Assembly (NCBI GenBank): GCA_031291675.1
Contig: JARLIO010000099.1
Location: forward strand, 34,621 to 98,620
DNA from: Azospirillaceae bacterium
Lineage (GTDB): Bacteria > Pseudomonadota > Alphaproteobacteria > Azospirillales > Azospirillaceae
Direction: 5' to 3'
Length of the DNA: 64,000 nt
Shown piece by piece: positions 1 through 9,025 of the stretch. The position numbers and the translations under genes are program-made. How positions within the stretch are numbered: the first letter of the stretch is position 1; every line of letters starts with the position of its first letter. The notes beneath the pieces are model-generated. The model was not told where the DNA came from. It worked only from the letters and a program-made list of their open reading frames with translations, and ran no database searches.

Positions 1-228
1 CAGCGTGCTCTTGCCGCACCCTGATTCGCCGACCAGACCCAGGGTTTCGCCCCGTTCCAGGTCGAGACAAACATCGCTGACCGCATGGACCCCGTCACCG
101 GCGCGCCGGTGATCGAGGGTCGCGACCAGACGTTCGGTCAAGGTCGGACGGGCCGCATATCGCTTCGACAAATGGGCGATTTCGAGCAGCGGCACGGCGG
201 GGGCCCAATCCGATGACGGTTCGATCAC
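1..228 (-). CDS. Oligopeptide/dipeptide ABC transporter ATP-binding protein, second ATPase (partial, cut by window edge)
   Basis: This is the first 76 codons of an OppF/DppF-type ATPase that would energise peptide uptake at the inner membrane. The visible part ends exactly in a Walker A motif (GESGCGKST), preceded by the LGLVGESG strand typical of peptide-family ATPases. The likely start is a GTG at 228 that overlaps the TGA of the upstream ATPase gene, so the two are translationally coupled. It is the last visible gene of a five-gene importer operon read leftwards. The rest of the protein (signature and Walker B) lies outside the window. Confidence 0.85.
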   Translation of the reverse strand, partial: MIEPSSDWAPAVPLLEIAHLSKRYAARPTLTERLVATLDHRRAGDGVHAVSDVCLDLERGETLGLVGESGCGKSTL

Positions 229-1265
229 GGTTGCTCCGGGGATGGCAGCGATGGCTCGGGATTGACACAGCGCCAGCAATGACCAGGGGCCTGACCGGTG
301 TCGACCGGGTGGCGATCGCCGGTGAGTTCGGGCATGACCGCGCAAGCGGCAATCGCACGCGGGCACCGCGGCTGGAAGGAACAGCCGGGCGGCAAGGCCA
401 ATGGCGACGGCATCATCCCGGGAATCTGGGCCAGGGGTTCCGAACGGCGACCATAGCCGGGCCGGGCCTCGATCAGACCCTTGGTGTAGGGATGACGGGG
501 CCGGCCGATCACCGTTGCCGTCGGACCGGTTTCAACGACGCGGCCGGCGTAAAAGACACAAAGCCGATCGGCCAATCCCGAGACGACCGCAAGGTCATGG
601 GTGATCCAGATCAGGGCCATACCCGTTTCACGAACCAATTCCTGGATTCTCCTCAGGATCTGCGCCTGGATCGTGACATCAAGGGCGGTTGTCGGCTCGT
701 CCGCGATCAACAGGTCCGGCCGGTGCAGCAGGGCGATCGCAATGGCGACACGCTGGCGCATGCCTCCCGAAAGCTGGTGCGGGTAGACCTTGAGCTGGTG
801 CTCCGGTGCCGGGATGCCGGCACGGCCCAGCGCTTCGCAGGCCAAGTGTCGCGCGGCTGCCCGATCGATCGTGCGATGGGCGCGCAGCGCCTCGACGATC
901 TGGCTTTCGATCGTCAGCACCGGGTTGAGCGTCGACATCGGGTCCTGAAAGATCATGGCGATGCGATTGCCGCGCAGCGTGCGCTGCCGCCGCCGGCCGA
1001 TCCGGATCAGATCCTCGCCGTGAAACCGGATCTCGCCGCCGGAGACGCGACCGGGCGGATCGATCAGACCGAGGATCGAGAGCGCCGTGACCGACTTGCC
1101 CGACCCCGATTCACCGACCAGCCCGAGGATTTCACCGCGGTGCACGCTGAAGCCAACGCCGGCAACGACCGTCACGAAGCCGGATCGGCCGTCGAAACCG
1201 ATCGAAAGCTTGTCGATCGCCAACACGGGCGACGGCACCGTGGCTGGATCGGCCGCAAACGCCAT
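225..1265 (-). CDS. Oligopeptide/dipeptide ABC transporter ATP-binding protein, first ATPase (OppD/DppD type)
   Basis: A 346-residue cytoplasmic ATPase of a peptide/nickel-type importer. Visible motifs are Walker A GESGSGKS near residue 51, a Q-loop near 107, the signature LSGGM near 165 and Walker B LLIADEP near 185. The C-terminal part has the cysteine-containing oligopeptide-transporter tail (GCSFQPRCPRA), which in this family can carry an Fe-S cluster. I chose the ATG at 1265 because GGGGGAG lies just upstream and the gene then begins five bases after the permease stop. A longer frame reaching 1334 exists but would overlap the permease. The stop overlaps the next ATPase's GTG. Confidence 0.93.
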   Translation of the reverse strand: MAFAADPATVPSPVLAIDKLSIGFDGRSGFVTVVAGVGFSVHRGEILGLVGESGSGKSVTALSILGLIDPPGRVSGGEIRFHGEDLIRIGRRRQRTLRGNRIAMIFQDPMSTLNPVLTIESQIVEALRAHRTIDRAAARHLACEALGRAGIPAPEHQLKVYPHQLSGGMRQRVAIAIALLHRPDLLIADEPTTALDVTIQAQILRRIQELVRETGMALIWITHDLAVVSGLADRLCVFYAGRVVETGPTATVIGRPRHPYTKGLIEARPGYGRRSEPLAQIPGMMPSPLALPPGCSFQPRCPRAIAACAVMPELTGDRHPVDTGQAPGHCWRCVNPEPSLPSPEQP

Positions 1266-1269
1266 CGCC

Positions 1270-2145
1270 TCAACGCTCCCCCGTCGAATGGAACCAATCC
1301 TGAAGCCCATCGCCCACAATGTTGATGGCACCAATGACCAAGACCAGGGCGATGCCGGGAAACAGGCTGATCCAATATTCCCCGCTCAGCAGATAGTCGT
1401 AACCGCCCGCGATCAGCATCCCCAGCGAGGGTTCGGTGACCGGCACGCCAACGCCCAGGAACGACAATGTCGCCTCCAATGTGATCGCGTGGGCTGCCTG
1501 GACTGGAACGATCACCAGCAGTGGCGGCAGGCAGTTGGGCAACAGATGACCCAAGGCGATCCGCAACGGTGCCAGCCCGAGGCCGGCCGCGGCCTGGACA
1601 TAGTCCTTGCCGCGCTCGACCAGCGCCGAGGCCCGGACCGTTCGGGCGAAATAAGCCCATTGCACGGCGATCAGCGCCAAAATCACCTTGTCGACGCCCT
1701 GGCCCAGCAAACCGAGGAGTATCAAGGCAATCAGGATGGCCGGAAACGATAGCTGAAGGTCGACGAGGCGCATGATCGCGGCATCCACCCAGCTCCGGGC
1801 AAAGGCAGCCAGCAATCCGGTCACCATCCCGAACAGCAGCGCGACCGTGGTACTGACAGATGCCACCAGCAGACTGGTGCGCAGCCCGTAGAAAATCGCC
1901 GACAGCATGTCGCGACCCTGCGGATCGGTGCCGAGCCAATAGCGGGCGGTGCCGGTCGCCATGGCGGATCCGGGCGGCAGATGGGCATCAATGACGTCGA
2001 GTTGGGCAAGATCGTAAGGATTCTGCTGCGACAGCCACGGGGCCAACACGGCGACCAGCACGGCGGCGACCAGGACCAGACCGGCGATCACCGTCGCCGG
2101 GCGCGCCGCCGCGATGAGCCGCCAAGAGCGGGGGTGAGCCGGCAT
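1270..2145 (-). CDS. Peptide ABC transporter permease, DppC type
   Basis: A 291-residue inner-membrane permease. It has an N-terminal segment with one hydrophobic helix (LVLVAAVLVAVLAPWL), a short periplasmic loop, and five further helices. The family EAA-like loop lies before GHLLPN, where the ATPase docks. Length and layout match DppC/OppC. The start is the ATG at 2145, or the adjacent in-frame GTG at 2148. It follows the partner permease by about 20 bases and precedes the first ATPase by four, so it sits in the middle of the importer operon. The substrate cannot be fixed from sequence, since peptides, glutathione and nickel are all carried by this family. Confidence 0.92.
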   Translation of the reverse strand: MPAHPRSWRLIAAARPATVIAGLVLVAAVLVAVLAPWLSQQNPYDLAQLDVIDAHLPPGSAMATGTARYWLGTDPQGRDMLSAIFYGLRTSLLVASVSTTVALLFGMVTGLLAAFARSWVDAAIMRLVDLQLSFPAILIALILLGLLGQGVDKVILALIAVQWAYFARTVRASALVERGKDYVQAAAGLGLAPLRIALGHLLPNCLPPLLVIVPVQAAHAITLEATLSFLGVGVPVTEPSLGMLIAGGYDYLLSGEYWISLFPGIALVLVIGAINIVGDGLQDWFHSTGER

Positions 2146-2165
2146 CACGCCCGGGCCGACCGCCG

Positions 2166-3134
2166 TCAACGGTTGGCTCCAATGCGGGGATCGAGTGCGG
2201 CATACAACAGATCGACCAGCAGGTTGATCACCATGAACACCAGCACGATGACCAGCAGGTAGGCGACGACGACCGGGCGATCCAGATGGACGATGCTGTC
2301 GATCAGCAATTTGCCCATCCCGGGCCAGGCAAAAATTGACTCGGTCACGACCGAGAAGGCGATCACCGATCCCAGCTCCATGCCCAGCACCGTCACGATC
2401 GGGATCATGATGTTCTTCAGGATATGGACCCCGATGATCCGCCCCGACGACAAACCCTTGGCCCGTGCAAAACGGATGTAATCCTGGCGCGCGACGTTGC
2501 GCGTGCCGGCACTGGCGAGGCGAATGATCAGCGATGTTTTGAACAGGGCCAGGTTCGCCGCCGGCAACAACAGATGGGCGAGGCCGTCGAGGCTGAGGAT
2601 GCCGAGTGAAATCCCGGCAACCGGCACGGTGATGCCGCGCCCCCCCGCCGGCAACCAACCAAAATGAACCGAGAACGTCATGATCAGCACCAGCCCGACC
2701 CAGAAGGTCGGCAGGCAGAAACCCAGGATCGAGAAGGCGGCAATCGCCCGCCCGACGATGCCGCCCGGGCTCAGTCCAGCCCAAAGGCCAAGCGGCAAGC
2801 CGATCAGCAGCGCCGTGATCATCGCCGTCACCGCCAGTTCCAGCGTCGCCGGAAGTCGTTCCAGCACCAGACCGAGGGCCGGCGCACCATGGACGAACGA
2901 GGTGCCCAGATCGCCATGGGCCAGACGCCCCACGAAGCTCAGGAACTGGATCGCCAACGGCTGGTCGAGGCCGAGGCGGGCCATCGCCGCCTGGCGCTCC
3001 ATCTGGTCGGCTTCGGGACTGACCAGGACGTCAACCGGATTGCCGATCGCATAGATGGCGAGAAACGCCAGAATCGCCATCACCAGCAGGACCGCGACGC
3101 TTTGGCCGACCCGGCGCAGCAAGACGGTCACCAT
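2166..3134 (-). CDS. Peptide ABC transporter permease, DppB type
   Basis: A 322-residue inner-membrane permease, beginning with a helix (VAVLLVMAILAFLAIYAIG) and followed by a large periplasmic loop containing the family segment RLGLDQPLAIQF. About five more helices follow, with a cytoplasmic EAA-like loop containing RAKGLSSGRIIGVHILKN. The ATG at 3134 overlaps the stop of the binding-protein gene (TGATG), and GGGGG lies just upstream. A GTG one codon earlier is also possible. It is expected to pair with the DppC-type permease to form the channel. Confidence 0.92.
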   Translation of the reverse strand: MVTVLLRRVGQSVAVLLVMAILAFLAIYAIGNPVDVLVSPEADQMERQAAMARLGLDQPLAIQFLSFVGRLAHGDLGTSFVHGAPALGLVLERLPATLELAVTAMITALLIGLPLGLWAGLSPGGIVGRAIAAFSILGFCLPTFWVGLVLIMTFSVHFGWLPAGGRGITVPVAGISLGILSLDGLAHLLLPAANLALFKTSLIIRLASAGTRNVARQDYIRFARAKGLSSGRIIGVHILKNIMIPIVTVLGMELGSVIAFSVVTESIFAWPGMGKLLIDSIVHLDRPVVVAYLLVIVLVFMVINLLVDLLYAALDPRIGANR

Positions 3135-4753
3135 CACGGCCCCCGCGCGACGTCGTTTGCGAGGACATCGGTCGCCAGCGTGAATTGGTCGGCGCGCGCC
3201 TTGTAGCTCAGACCGGACCGCAGTGCCCAGGCCGTCAGCTCGTAATGCAGCGGGATCACGGCGACGTCATCCATTGCCACCTTCATCGCCTGGGCCAACA
3301 GGGCTTCGCGGCCGGGATCGTCGATCGTGGCCAGGGCCCGGATCAGCAGATCGTCCACCGCCCGATTGGAATAACCGCCATAGTTAAAGGTCCCGAAACC
3401 ATGGGTGACATCAGGGGTGGCGATGATCGCCTTGAGCGGCGAAGACATTTCACCCGTCGCCGGCCCCCACCCCAGCAGCGACGCACTGAATTCGTTGCGA
3501 TGGGCACGCTGGAAGAAAATGCTGTTGGTGCTGGCATCGACCCGGGTCTTGACGCCGATCCGTGTCCACATCTGGGCAACGGCCTGGGCCACCTTCTGAT
3601 CATGGATGTAGCGGTCGTTGGGCGTCCCCAGCACCAGTTCGAAACCATCGGGATAACCGGCCTGTTCGAGCAGCTGGCGGGAGCGCACCGGATCATAATT
3701 GACGTGGATCGCCGGGTTGAAACCGAAAAATCCCGGTGGCATCAGTTCGGACGCCGCGACGGCGCTGCTGTTCATGATGCTGCGAACAATGGCGTCGCGG
3801 TTGATCGCAATCGCCAGGGCCTCGCGCACCCGCGGATCTTTCAGGGGATTGCGGCCGGCCGCGCCGGCGATGGAACGGGGTTGGTCGCTTGTTTGATCCA
3901 ATTCCAGGAAAATCGTCCGGTTCGACTGCACCTGAACCACCGAAATCCCCGGCGTCGCCCGCAGCCGTTCCAGATCCTGGACCGGCGGCATCTCGATCAT
4001 GTCGACATCGCCGGCCAGAAGTGCCGCGACCCGCGGGGCATCGGCGGTCAAAGGCCGGAAGATCACCCGGTCCCAAGCCGGCCGCGGGCCCCAGTAATCG
4101 GGGTTGCGCACCAGGACGATGCGGTCGCCCTTGACGTATTCGGCCCGCTTGAACGGGCCGGTGCCCATGGCCAGCGTGCCGTCATCGAACAGCGCGCTGT
4201 TGGGATAGGACGACACCCCATTGCATCCCGCGCGATCGAAGCGCACGGCCATGCCGCCAGCGGCACGGGCCGAGACGATGCCGAAGGTCGCCAGCTCGGT
4301 CGGCAGCAACGGATAGGGTGCCGCGGTGCGAATGATCAGCGTGTAGGGATCGGGCGTCTCGATCGCGTCGATCCCGCGGGTATAGAGCGCGAACGATGTC
4401 GGGCTGTTGGGGACATTCGGAATGCGGCAGACGGTATAGATGAAATCCTGGGCGGTGAACGCGGTGCCGTCGTGAAACCGCACCCCTTGGCGCAGCTTGA
4501 ATTCCCAGGTCAACGCGTCGATGGGCCGCCATTGCGTGGCCAAGAGCGGGAACAGCTTCTGATTTTCATCCTGGCCGATCAGGGATTCGAAAACGTGACG
4601 CCGCAAAGAATTGTCCGGCGTCGTATTGCGAAAATGCGGATCAAACGTGGCCGGCTCGGCGGCGGTGCCGATCCGCAGATCGGCCGATCGGGCCGGACCC
4701 GTCAGCAACAGACCGGTCATTGCGCATGCCATGGCACACAAACGCAGCTTCAT
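3134..4753 (-). CDS. Periplasmic peptide-binding protein of ABC importer (SBP family 5)
   Basis: A 539-residue extracytoplasmic solute-binding protein. The first 22 or so residues form a signal peptide (basic MKLR, hydrophobic AMTGLLLTG, then PARSA before the mature start). The mature part has family-5 landmarks: PHFRNTTPDNSLRRHVFESL near the N-terminus, then GVRFHDGTAFTAQDF, and later DPRVREALAIAINRD. Start at 4753 is supported by GGAG nine bases upstream. A longer in-frame extension to 4885 lacks a ribosome-binding site and would bury the signal peptide. It is the first gene of the importer operon and should set its specificity, which is unknown. Confidence 0.94.
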   Translation of the reverse strand: MKLRLCAMACAMTGLLLTGPARSADLRIGTAAEPATFDPHFRNTTPDNSLRRHVFESLIGQDENQKLFPLLATQWRPIDALTWEFKLRQGVRFHDGTAFTAQDFIYTVCRIPNVPNSPTSFALYTRGIDAIETPDPYTLIIRTAAPYPLLPTELATFGIVSARAAGGMAVRFDRAGCNGVSSYPNSALFDDGTLAMGTGPFKRAEYVKGDRIVLVRNPDYWGPRPAWDRVIFRPLTADAPRVAALLAGDVDMIEMPPVQDLERLRATPGISVVQVQSNRTIFLELDQTSDQPRSIAGAAGRNPLKDPRVREALAIAINRDAIVRSIMNSSAVAASELMPPGFFGFNPAIHVNYDPVRSRQLLEQAGYPDGFELVLGTPNDRYIHDQKVAQAVAQMWTRIGVKTRVDASTNSIFFQRAHRNEFSASLLGWGPATGEMSSPLKAIIATPDVTHGFGTFNYGGYSNRAVDDLLIRALATIDDPGREALLAQAMKVAMDDVAVIPLHYELTAWALRSGLSYKARADQFTLATDVLANDVARGP

Positions 4754-4877
4754 CAAAGATCTCCGGATGGTTTCAGCAGGGACCGGGATGACGGGCGACG
4801 CAACCCGACCCCGCAGCCGAAGACCGGTGCCCTGGCGCCAGGCCAAGGCGACACGAAAGGGCCCCCGGCATTGCGGC

Positions 4878-7004
4878 TCAGACACCGGCGATGGCCGACA
4901 GGAATTCCTGAACCTCGCGATGGTGCTGATCGGTCTCCCGTGACAGCCCGTCGATGGTTTCCAGGACCCGCAGGGCCGACACTGTGGTTTCTTGCGCGTT
5001 TCCGGTCACCATCCGGATGTCGGCGGTGACCAGGCTGGTTGCGGTTGCCGCAGACTGAACATTCTGGCTGATCGATACCGTGGTCGCCGATTGCTGATCG
5101 ACCGCCGCCGCGATCGTTTGGGCGATGCCGTTGATTTCGATGATCATCGTGGCGATGCCGTTGATCACCGTGGCGCATTCCCCGGTGCTCTGGCGGATGT
5201 CGTTGATCTGGCGTTCAATCATCTGGGTCGCGCCCGCCGAGCGGTTGGCCAGGGCCTTGACCTCCTGGGCGACGACGACGAATCCCCGGCCGGCTTCGCC
5301 GGCCCGTGCCGCCTCGATCGTGGCGTTCAGGGCCAGCAGGTTGGTTTGTTCGGCGATGGCACTGATCGTGCTCAGGATCGCATCGGCCTCTTTGGTCGCG
5401 CTCATCATGCGCGCCATCACCGTTCGGGTGCGTTCGGCATTATCGACCGCCCGGCGGGTATGGTCGGCGGCGCGAACCGCTTCCTCGGCGATCTGGCGGG
5501 TGGCCGCGGAGAGTTCTTCCAGCGCGGCGGCAACGGTGCCGACATTCGACGATGTCAGCATCGCACCGTCGGCCGCGGAGGCGATCTTCGAGCTGGTGCG
5601 TTCGGCGACGTCCCGCATCAGGCTGGCGTCCTCGTTGACCTCACGCCGGATGGCTTCCACCCGATCAAGGGTCTGGCCCACGGCGCCGCCAAAACGCCGG
5701 ATCAGGTCGGACATCAGCGTCAGCCGCTGTTTTTCGGCGTCCGCCTTTGCCTGCTCCTGGCTGCGCATCTGATCGCGTTCCACCGCGGCCGCCCGGAACA
5801 CCTGCAGGGCGCGCGCCATCGTGCCGATCTCGTCCTCGCGACGGACACCGGGAATGTCGATCGCGAGGTCGCCCGCCGCCAGCCGTTCCATCCGGGCGGT
5901 AAGCCCGACCAGCCGTTTCAGGATATCACGCTGGACCAGCAGCCAGGAAAACAGCAAGCCCCCGATCAGCGCCACGCCAACAATCGTCGCCGTCGCCGTC
6001 ATGCCGGTGATGATCGTGCGGTCGACCTCCTTGCCCATCTGACCGGCACGCTGCTCGGTCGCCCGGACCACGTCCTCCACCTCCTTCGCCTGCTCTTGCA
6101 ATGCGGCGGACAGGGACTCCAAGGTCGCCGCTGTTTTCACCCGCCCCTCGAGTTCGGCTTGGCGCAAGCCGAACAGCCCGGACGGACCGCTGCCGCGATC
6201 CAGCATGGCGCCCGCCAGACGCTTGGGCATATCATCGGAAAGGATGCCGGCGAGGAAGTCACCGGCAAACTTCATCTTGTCCTTGGCGGCCGCGAATTCC
6301 TTGTTCAGCGCCGCAAGGGTCTCGATATTGCCCGCGACATCGGCCTTGCCCAGGGTGGCCGCCACCATGTTGGCCTGCCCGATCATATCGGCGAAGGCCT
6401 GAACCACCGGGACATCGGTACTGATCAGGTTGATGGCCAGGTTCGTCAGATCCGAGGCCTCCGTCGGCATCTCCAGCGTCAAATTCTGGATTGAAAGATT
6501 CTTGTCCTCGGCCAACGGCGCGATCGCCTTCAGCAGCGCGGCGTGGGCCTGCGTCAGTTCCGCCATGACGCCATGCCGCCGCACCGCCAACGCCAGTTGG
6601 TTCTTGACCTCGCCATCAAGCTGATCAACCAATCCATGCATGGCGTCGAACTGGCTCGACAAGCGCTGGCGACGATCGGCGTCCAGGCCCAACGTCGCCA
6701 TCTGGTCGAGCATGCCGCGCAGCGTGCGCGTCCGATTGTCGAAGGCGTCGCGCAGTGTGGCGCGTTCGCCTTCGTCGGCCGCGGCCGCCAAGCTCCGGGC
6801 CTGATCCGCCAAACCGGCGCTCTGGTTCGCCAGTTTCAACGCGGCGTTCGACAAAGGCAGCTCTGCTGAAAGGACCTGATCAAACCTGGTTGCCACCCGC
6901 AACTGAAAAAATCCGCTGGTGACACCAATTGCTAGTGCAGCAAGTAATAACCCGCCCACCGCACCAATCAATTTGGTCCGGATACTTCCAGCAATTCTCA
7001 ACAT
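4878..7004 (-). CDS. Methyl-accepting chemotaxis protein with long helical periplasmic domain
   Basis: A 708-residue chemoreceptor. An N-terminal membrane helix (residues about 12-32) is followed by roughly 300 residues of Ala/Leu-rich periplasmic helices, consistent with a helical-bundle sensor. A second helix lies around 332-357. A HAMP domain follows ([19 protein letters not shown]), then a cytoplasmic signalling domain whose hairpin tip reads [19 protein letters not shown]. The ATG at 7004 has GGAG ten bases upstream. The gene follows a TRAP-type binding protein on the same strand by about 70 bases, which suggests (inference only) that this binding protein may present ligand to the receptor. 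The peptide importer follows. Confidence 0.95.
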   Translation of the reverse strand: MLRIAGSIRTKLIGAVGGLLLAALAIGVTSGFFQLRVATRFDQVLSAELPLSNAALKLANQSAGLADQARSLAAAADEGERATLRDAFDNRTRTLRGMLDQMATLGLDADRRQRLSSQFDAMHGLVDQLDGEVKNQLALAVRRHGVMAELTQAHAALLKAIAPLAEDKNLSIQNLTLEMPTEASDLTNLAINLISTDVPVVQAFADMIGQANMVAATLGKADVAGNIETLAALNKEFAAAKDKMKFAGDFLAGILSDDMPKRLAGAMLDRGSGPSGLFGLRQAELEGRVKTAATLESLSAALQEQAKEVEDVVRATEQRAGQMGKEVDRTIITGMTATATIVGVALIGGLLFSWLLVQRDILKRLVGLTARMERLAAGDLAIDIPGVRREDEIGTMARALQVFRAAAVERDQMRSQEQAKADAEKQRLTLMSDLIRRFGGAVGQTLDRVEAIRREVNEDASLMRDVAERTSSKIASAADGAMLTSSNVGTVAAALEELSAATRQIAEEAVRAADHTRRAVDNAERTRTVMARMMSATKEADAILSTISAIAEQTNLLALNATIEAARAGEAGRGFVVVAQEVKALANRSAGATQMIERQINDIRQSTGECATVINGIATMIIEINGIAQTIAAAVDQQSATTVSISQNVQSAATATSLVTADIRMVTGNAQETTVSALRVLETIDGLSRETDQHHREVQEFLSAIAGV

Positions 7005-7076
7005 CGTTGTCTCCGGTATCGTGGACGCCTCGGAAACGAGCCTATCTCGTCGGTCATGCAACAGTACCCGTCATCA

Positions 7077-8132
7077 CTACTCGTTTTGTTTGATGACGGT
7101 TTGCGCTTTTTCGACCAAGGCCTTGCCGTCGATGCCCTGCTTGGTGACACCGGCAGCCCATTCGTCGTAGACGTCGGTCAGTTCCTTGTGCATGGCGTCG
7201 ATGGCCGCGGCGTCAAAGTTGACAAAGACGTGGTGGCCGTCCTTGGCCAGGTCTTGCCGCGTCACGTCCTCCTGCTTGTCGCGGTCAATCGCGATCACCG
7301 TGCCCAGGGCGCAGCCGGCGCTGAGTTCCTTGACGAAGGCCTGCTGGACGTCCGGTGGCAGGCCGTTGAAGTATTTTTCCGACATGAACAGGCCGACCGC
7401 GGGTGCCGAGAAGCCGATATCGATGATCTGGGTCACCTGGTCCATCAACATCTTGCCGTCGATACCGCTGGTGATCTCGGAGGCGTACAGGCCGTAGGCC
7501 ATGCCCTGGATCATGCCGGAGGCCAAGCCCTTGCCGGTGTCGCCGATCCCGAGATTGACTGGAATGGCCCCCAGTTTCTGCAGCGCCCGCGCCCCTGTCG
7601 GCCCCGGTGCCCGGATCTTGACGCCGCGCAGGTCACTGGGGGATTCGATCTTGCGCTTGTCGTCGAGGAGGATCGCATAGGTCGGCAGCGCCCAGGTCGT
7701 CAGCACCTTCAGCCCTTTGAAGTCACGATCGAACATCCCCGCGTCCTGGAGCGCACACAACGCCTTGGTTCCGGCCAGCGAGGTCCGACGGATCATGGGG
7801 AGTTCCACAACGCCGGTGCTGGCAAATCGTGATGGGTTGCTACTGAACACAACATAGGCCAGCTGCAGGTCATTCGATTCGACCTTGGAGACTACTTCTG
7901 TTACTTTGCCGTATTTGTTATCGTAGCCGACATCGAACGTTACAGCGCCTTTGGTGTCAGCCGTTATTGCAGCAAATTGTTTTTCGACAAGTTGCCACGT
8001 TGACGAGGAAGGTAACTGAAGCGTTCCAACCTTGATCACGGTTTCTGCCTGGGCTGGCGCCGTTAACATGGCACCGACTGACAGTGCCAATGTGCTAACG
8101 ACAAAATTCCGTAACAAAGCAGATTTATTCAT
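7077..8132 (-). CDS. Orphan TRAP-type (DctP family) periplasmic solute-binding protein
   Basis: A 351-residue periplasmic protein with a clear signal peptide (basic MNKSALLRN, hydrophobic core, cleavage after APAQA). The mature protein resembles DctP/TAXI-like binding proteins of TRAP transporters: the middle has LRGVKIRAPGPTGARALQKLGAIPVNL, where DctP proteins hold the arginine that binds the ligand carboxylate. No DctQ or DctM membrane subunits are present in the window. Instead an MCP gene follows after about 70 bases. Start at 8132 was chosen for the signal peptide; an upstream ATG at 8168 would add twelve residues. The upstream AT-rich region probably holds the promoter. Confidence 0.88.
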   Translation of the reverse strand: MNKSALLRNFVVSTLALSVGAMLTAPAQAETVIKVGTLQLPSSSTWQLVEKQFAAITADTKGAVTFDVGYDNKYGKVTEVVSKVESNDLQLAYVVFSSNPSRFASTGVVELPMIRRTSLAGTKALCALQDAGMFDRDFKGLKVLTTWALPTYAILLDDKRKIESPSDLRGVKIRAPGPTGARALQKLGAIPVNLGIGDTGKGLASGMIQGMAYGLYASEITSGIDGKMLMDQVTQIIDIGFSAPAVGLFMSEKYFNGLPPDVQQAFVKELSAGCALGTVIAIDRDKQEDVTRQDLAKDGHHVFVNFDAAAIDAMHKELTDVYDEWAAGVTKQGIDGKALVEKAQTVIKQNE

Positions 8133-8200
8133 TCTCTTCAGATCCTCTGTTTCGGTATTTGTTGTCATCTGATCCGTTGGATCTCAATGACGATGACGGT

Positions 8201-8243
8201 CCTGGTGGCGACGGGCCTGGTGGCGACGGGCCTGGTGGCGGCG
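8201..8243. repeat. 15-bp tandem repeat, about 2.8 copies
   Basis: The unit CCTGGTGGCGACGGG occurs at 8201-8215 and 8216-8230, then a partial copy CCTGGTGGCG at 8231. On the minus strand the unit would encode RRHQA-type pentapeptides in a short open frame. The composition suggests slippage rather than a functional protein repeat. It lies about 70 bases upstream of the TRAP binding-protein gene. Confidence 0.8.
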
Positions 8244-8568
8244 AATTTCGATGGGCAAATTTGAGACGGATGTCCTGAGTATTGCGTCTGTTTCAACGTC
8301 TATTGCCTTGCCGGTGTCGTTCGCAATGTCGGGATCGAATGGATCCATGAGATACGCGCATCGCAGGAACGCAACAGGCCGCATCGACGAAGGAAATGTA
8401 TTTTCGATAAATTGTTCCCCTAAGCTGACTCTCTTTCAGGCACATTCGCGCTCACCGAGCATGACATTTAAGAAAATACCAAAATATCTTATCAGTTTTA
8501 TGATCATATTATGTCCGTCGCATACGCGTTTCAAATTATCCTGAAAAATGAAAGGTGAAATGACGGCC

Positions 8569-8748
8569 TTATCGGAAAGTGGCTTCAACCAATGGCCAAG
8601 GTCCCGATTCTAGCGTTTTGCTCATCGTCCTGGCCAAACGCGCCATTTCAGCCTGATCCGGGTGTCCCACGACCCGCGCAATGCCGGGGGTCCGGCCCTT
8701 GGTTTCGCGCGGGCCGTCATGGGTTTGCCGCAGCTTGACCGGAAGCAA
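8569..8748 (-). CDS. Doubtful small ORF, 59 codons, unknown
   Basis: A minus-strand frame starts at a TTG (8748) with the sequence AGGAGG only three bases upstream, and ends with TAA at 8569. The predicted peptide is basic and hydrophilic, starting LLPVKLRQTHDGPRETKG and ending GPWPLVEATFR. I do not recognise it. It has coding-like composition compared with the AT-rich flanks, but the Shine-Dalgarno spacing is too short to be convincing. It may be a gene relic. Confidence 0.2.
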   Translation of the reverse strand: MLPVKLRQTHDGPRETKGRTPGIARVVGHPDQAEMARLARTMSKTLESGPWPLVEATFR

Positions 8749-9025
8749 TCGCCTCCTGACGCAGTGACAATCTTATTGCGTTGCGATTGTCTCAGTCCAA
8801 GCGAATGACGCGGCAGGACCCCATTCGAGGCAAGTAAAATTTGGTCTTTTGTGAATTAATTTATACTATGCGGCGCCGTTATCCACCGTGCCGGTCCAAA
8901 AAATACGTCGATGCTGCCATTGTCACGGTAAATTAAGCGATATTTCATATTTCTAGCATTGACGATCGCCGCAGGCGATCATTATAGAATCTCTTTTTAT
9001 CGATAAAATTGAAACGGTTTAACAA

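Larger units (their letters stand above)
8133..9025. other. Long intergenic region, mostly non-coding, locally AT-rich
   Basis: Nearly 900 bases separate the TRAP binding protein (leftward) from the ATPase/GNAT fusion gene (rightward). The stretch from about 8400 to 8560 and from about 8830 to 9020 is clearly richer in A and T than the surrounding genes, as expected for divergent promoters. It also holds a 15-bp tandem repeat (8201-8243) and a doubtful 59-codon frame (8569-8748), listed separately. I see no convincing -35/-10 pair, no tRNA and no established gene. Confidence 0.6.

Noticed and set aside
3185..5029. A 614-codon plus-strand open frame
   Set aside because: It is entirely antisense to the peptide-binding-protein gene and shows the Arg/Gly/His-rich composition of a shadow frame.
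8184..8384. A 66-codon minus-strand frame containing RRHQ repeats
   Set aside because: The repeat is better explained as simple DNA slippage (15-bp unit); no Shine-Dalgarno and no recognisable protein.
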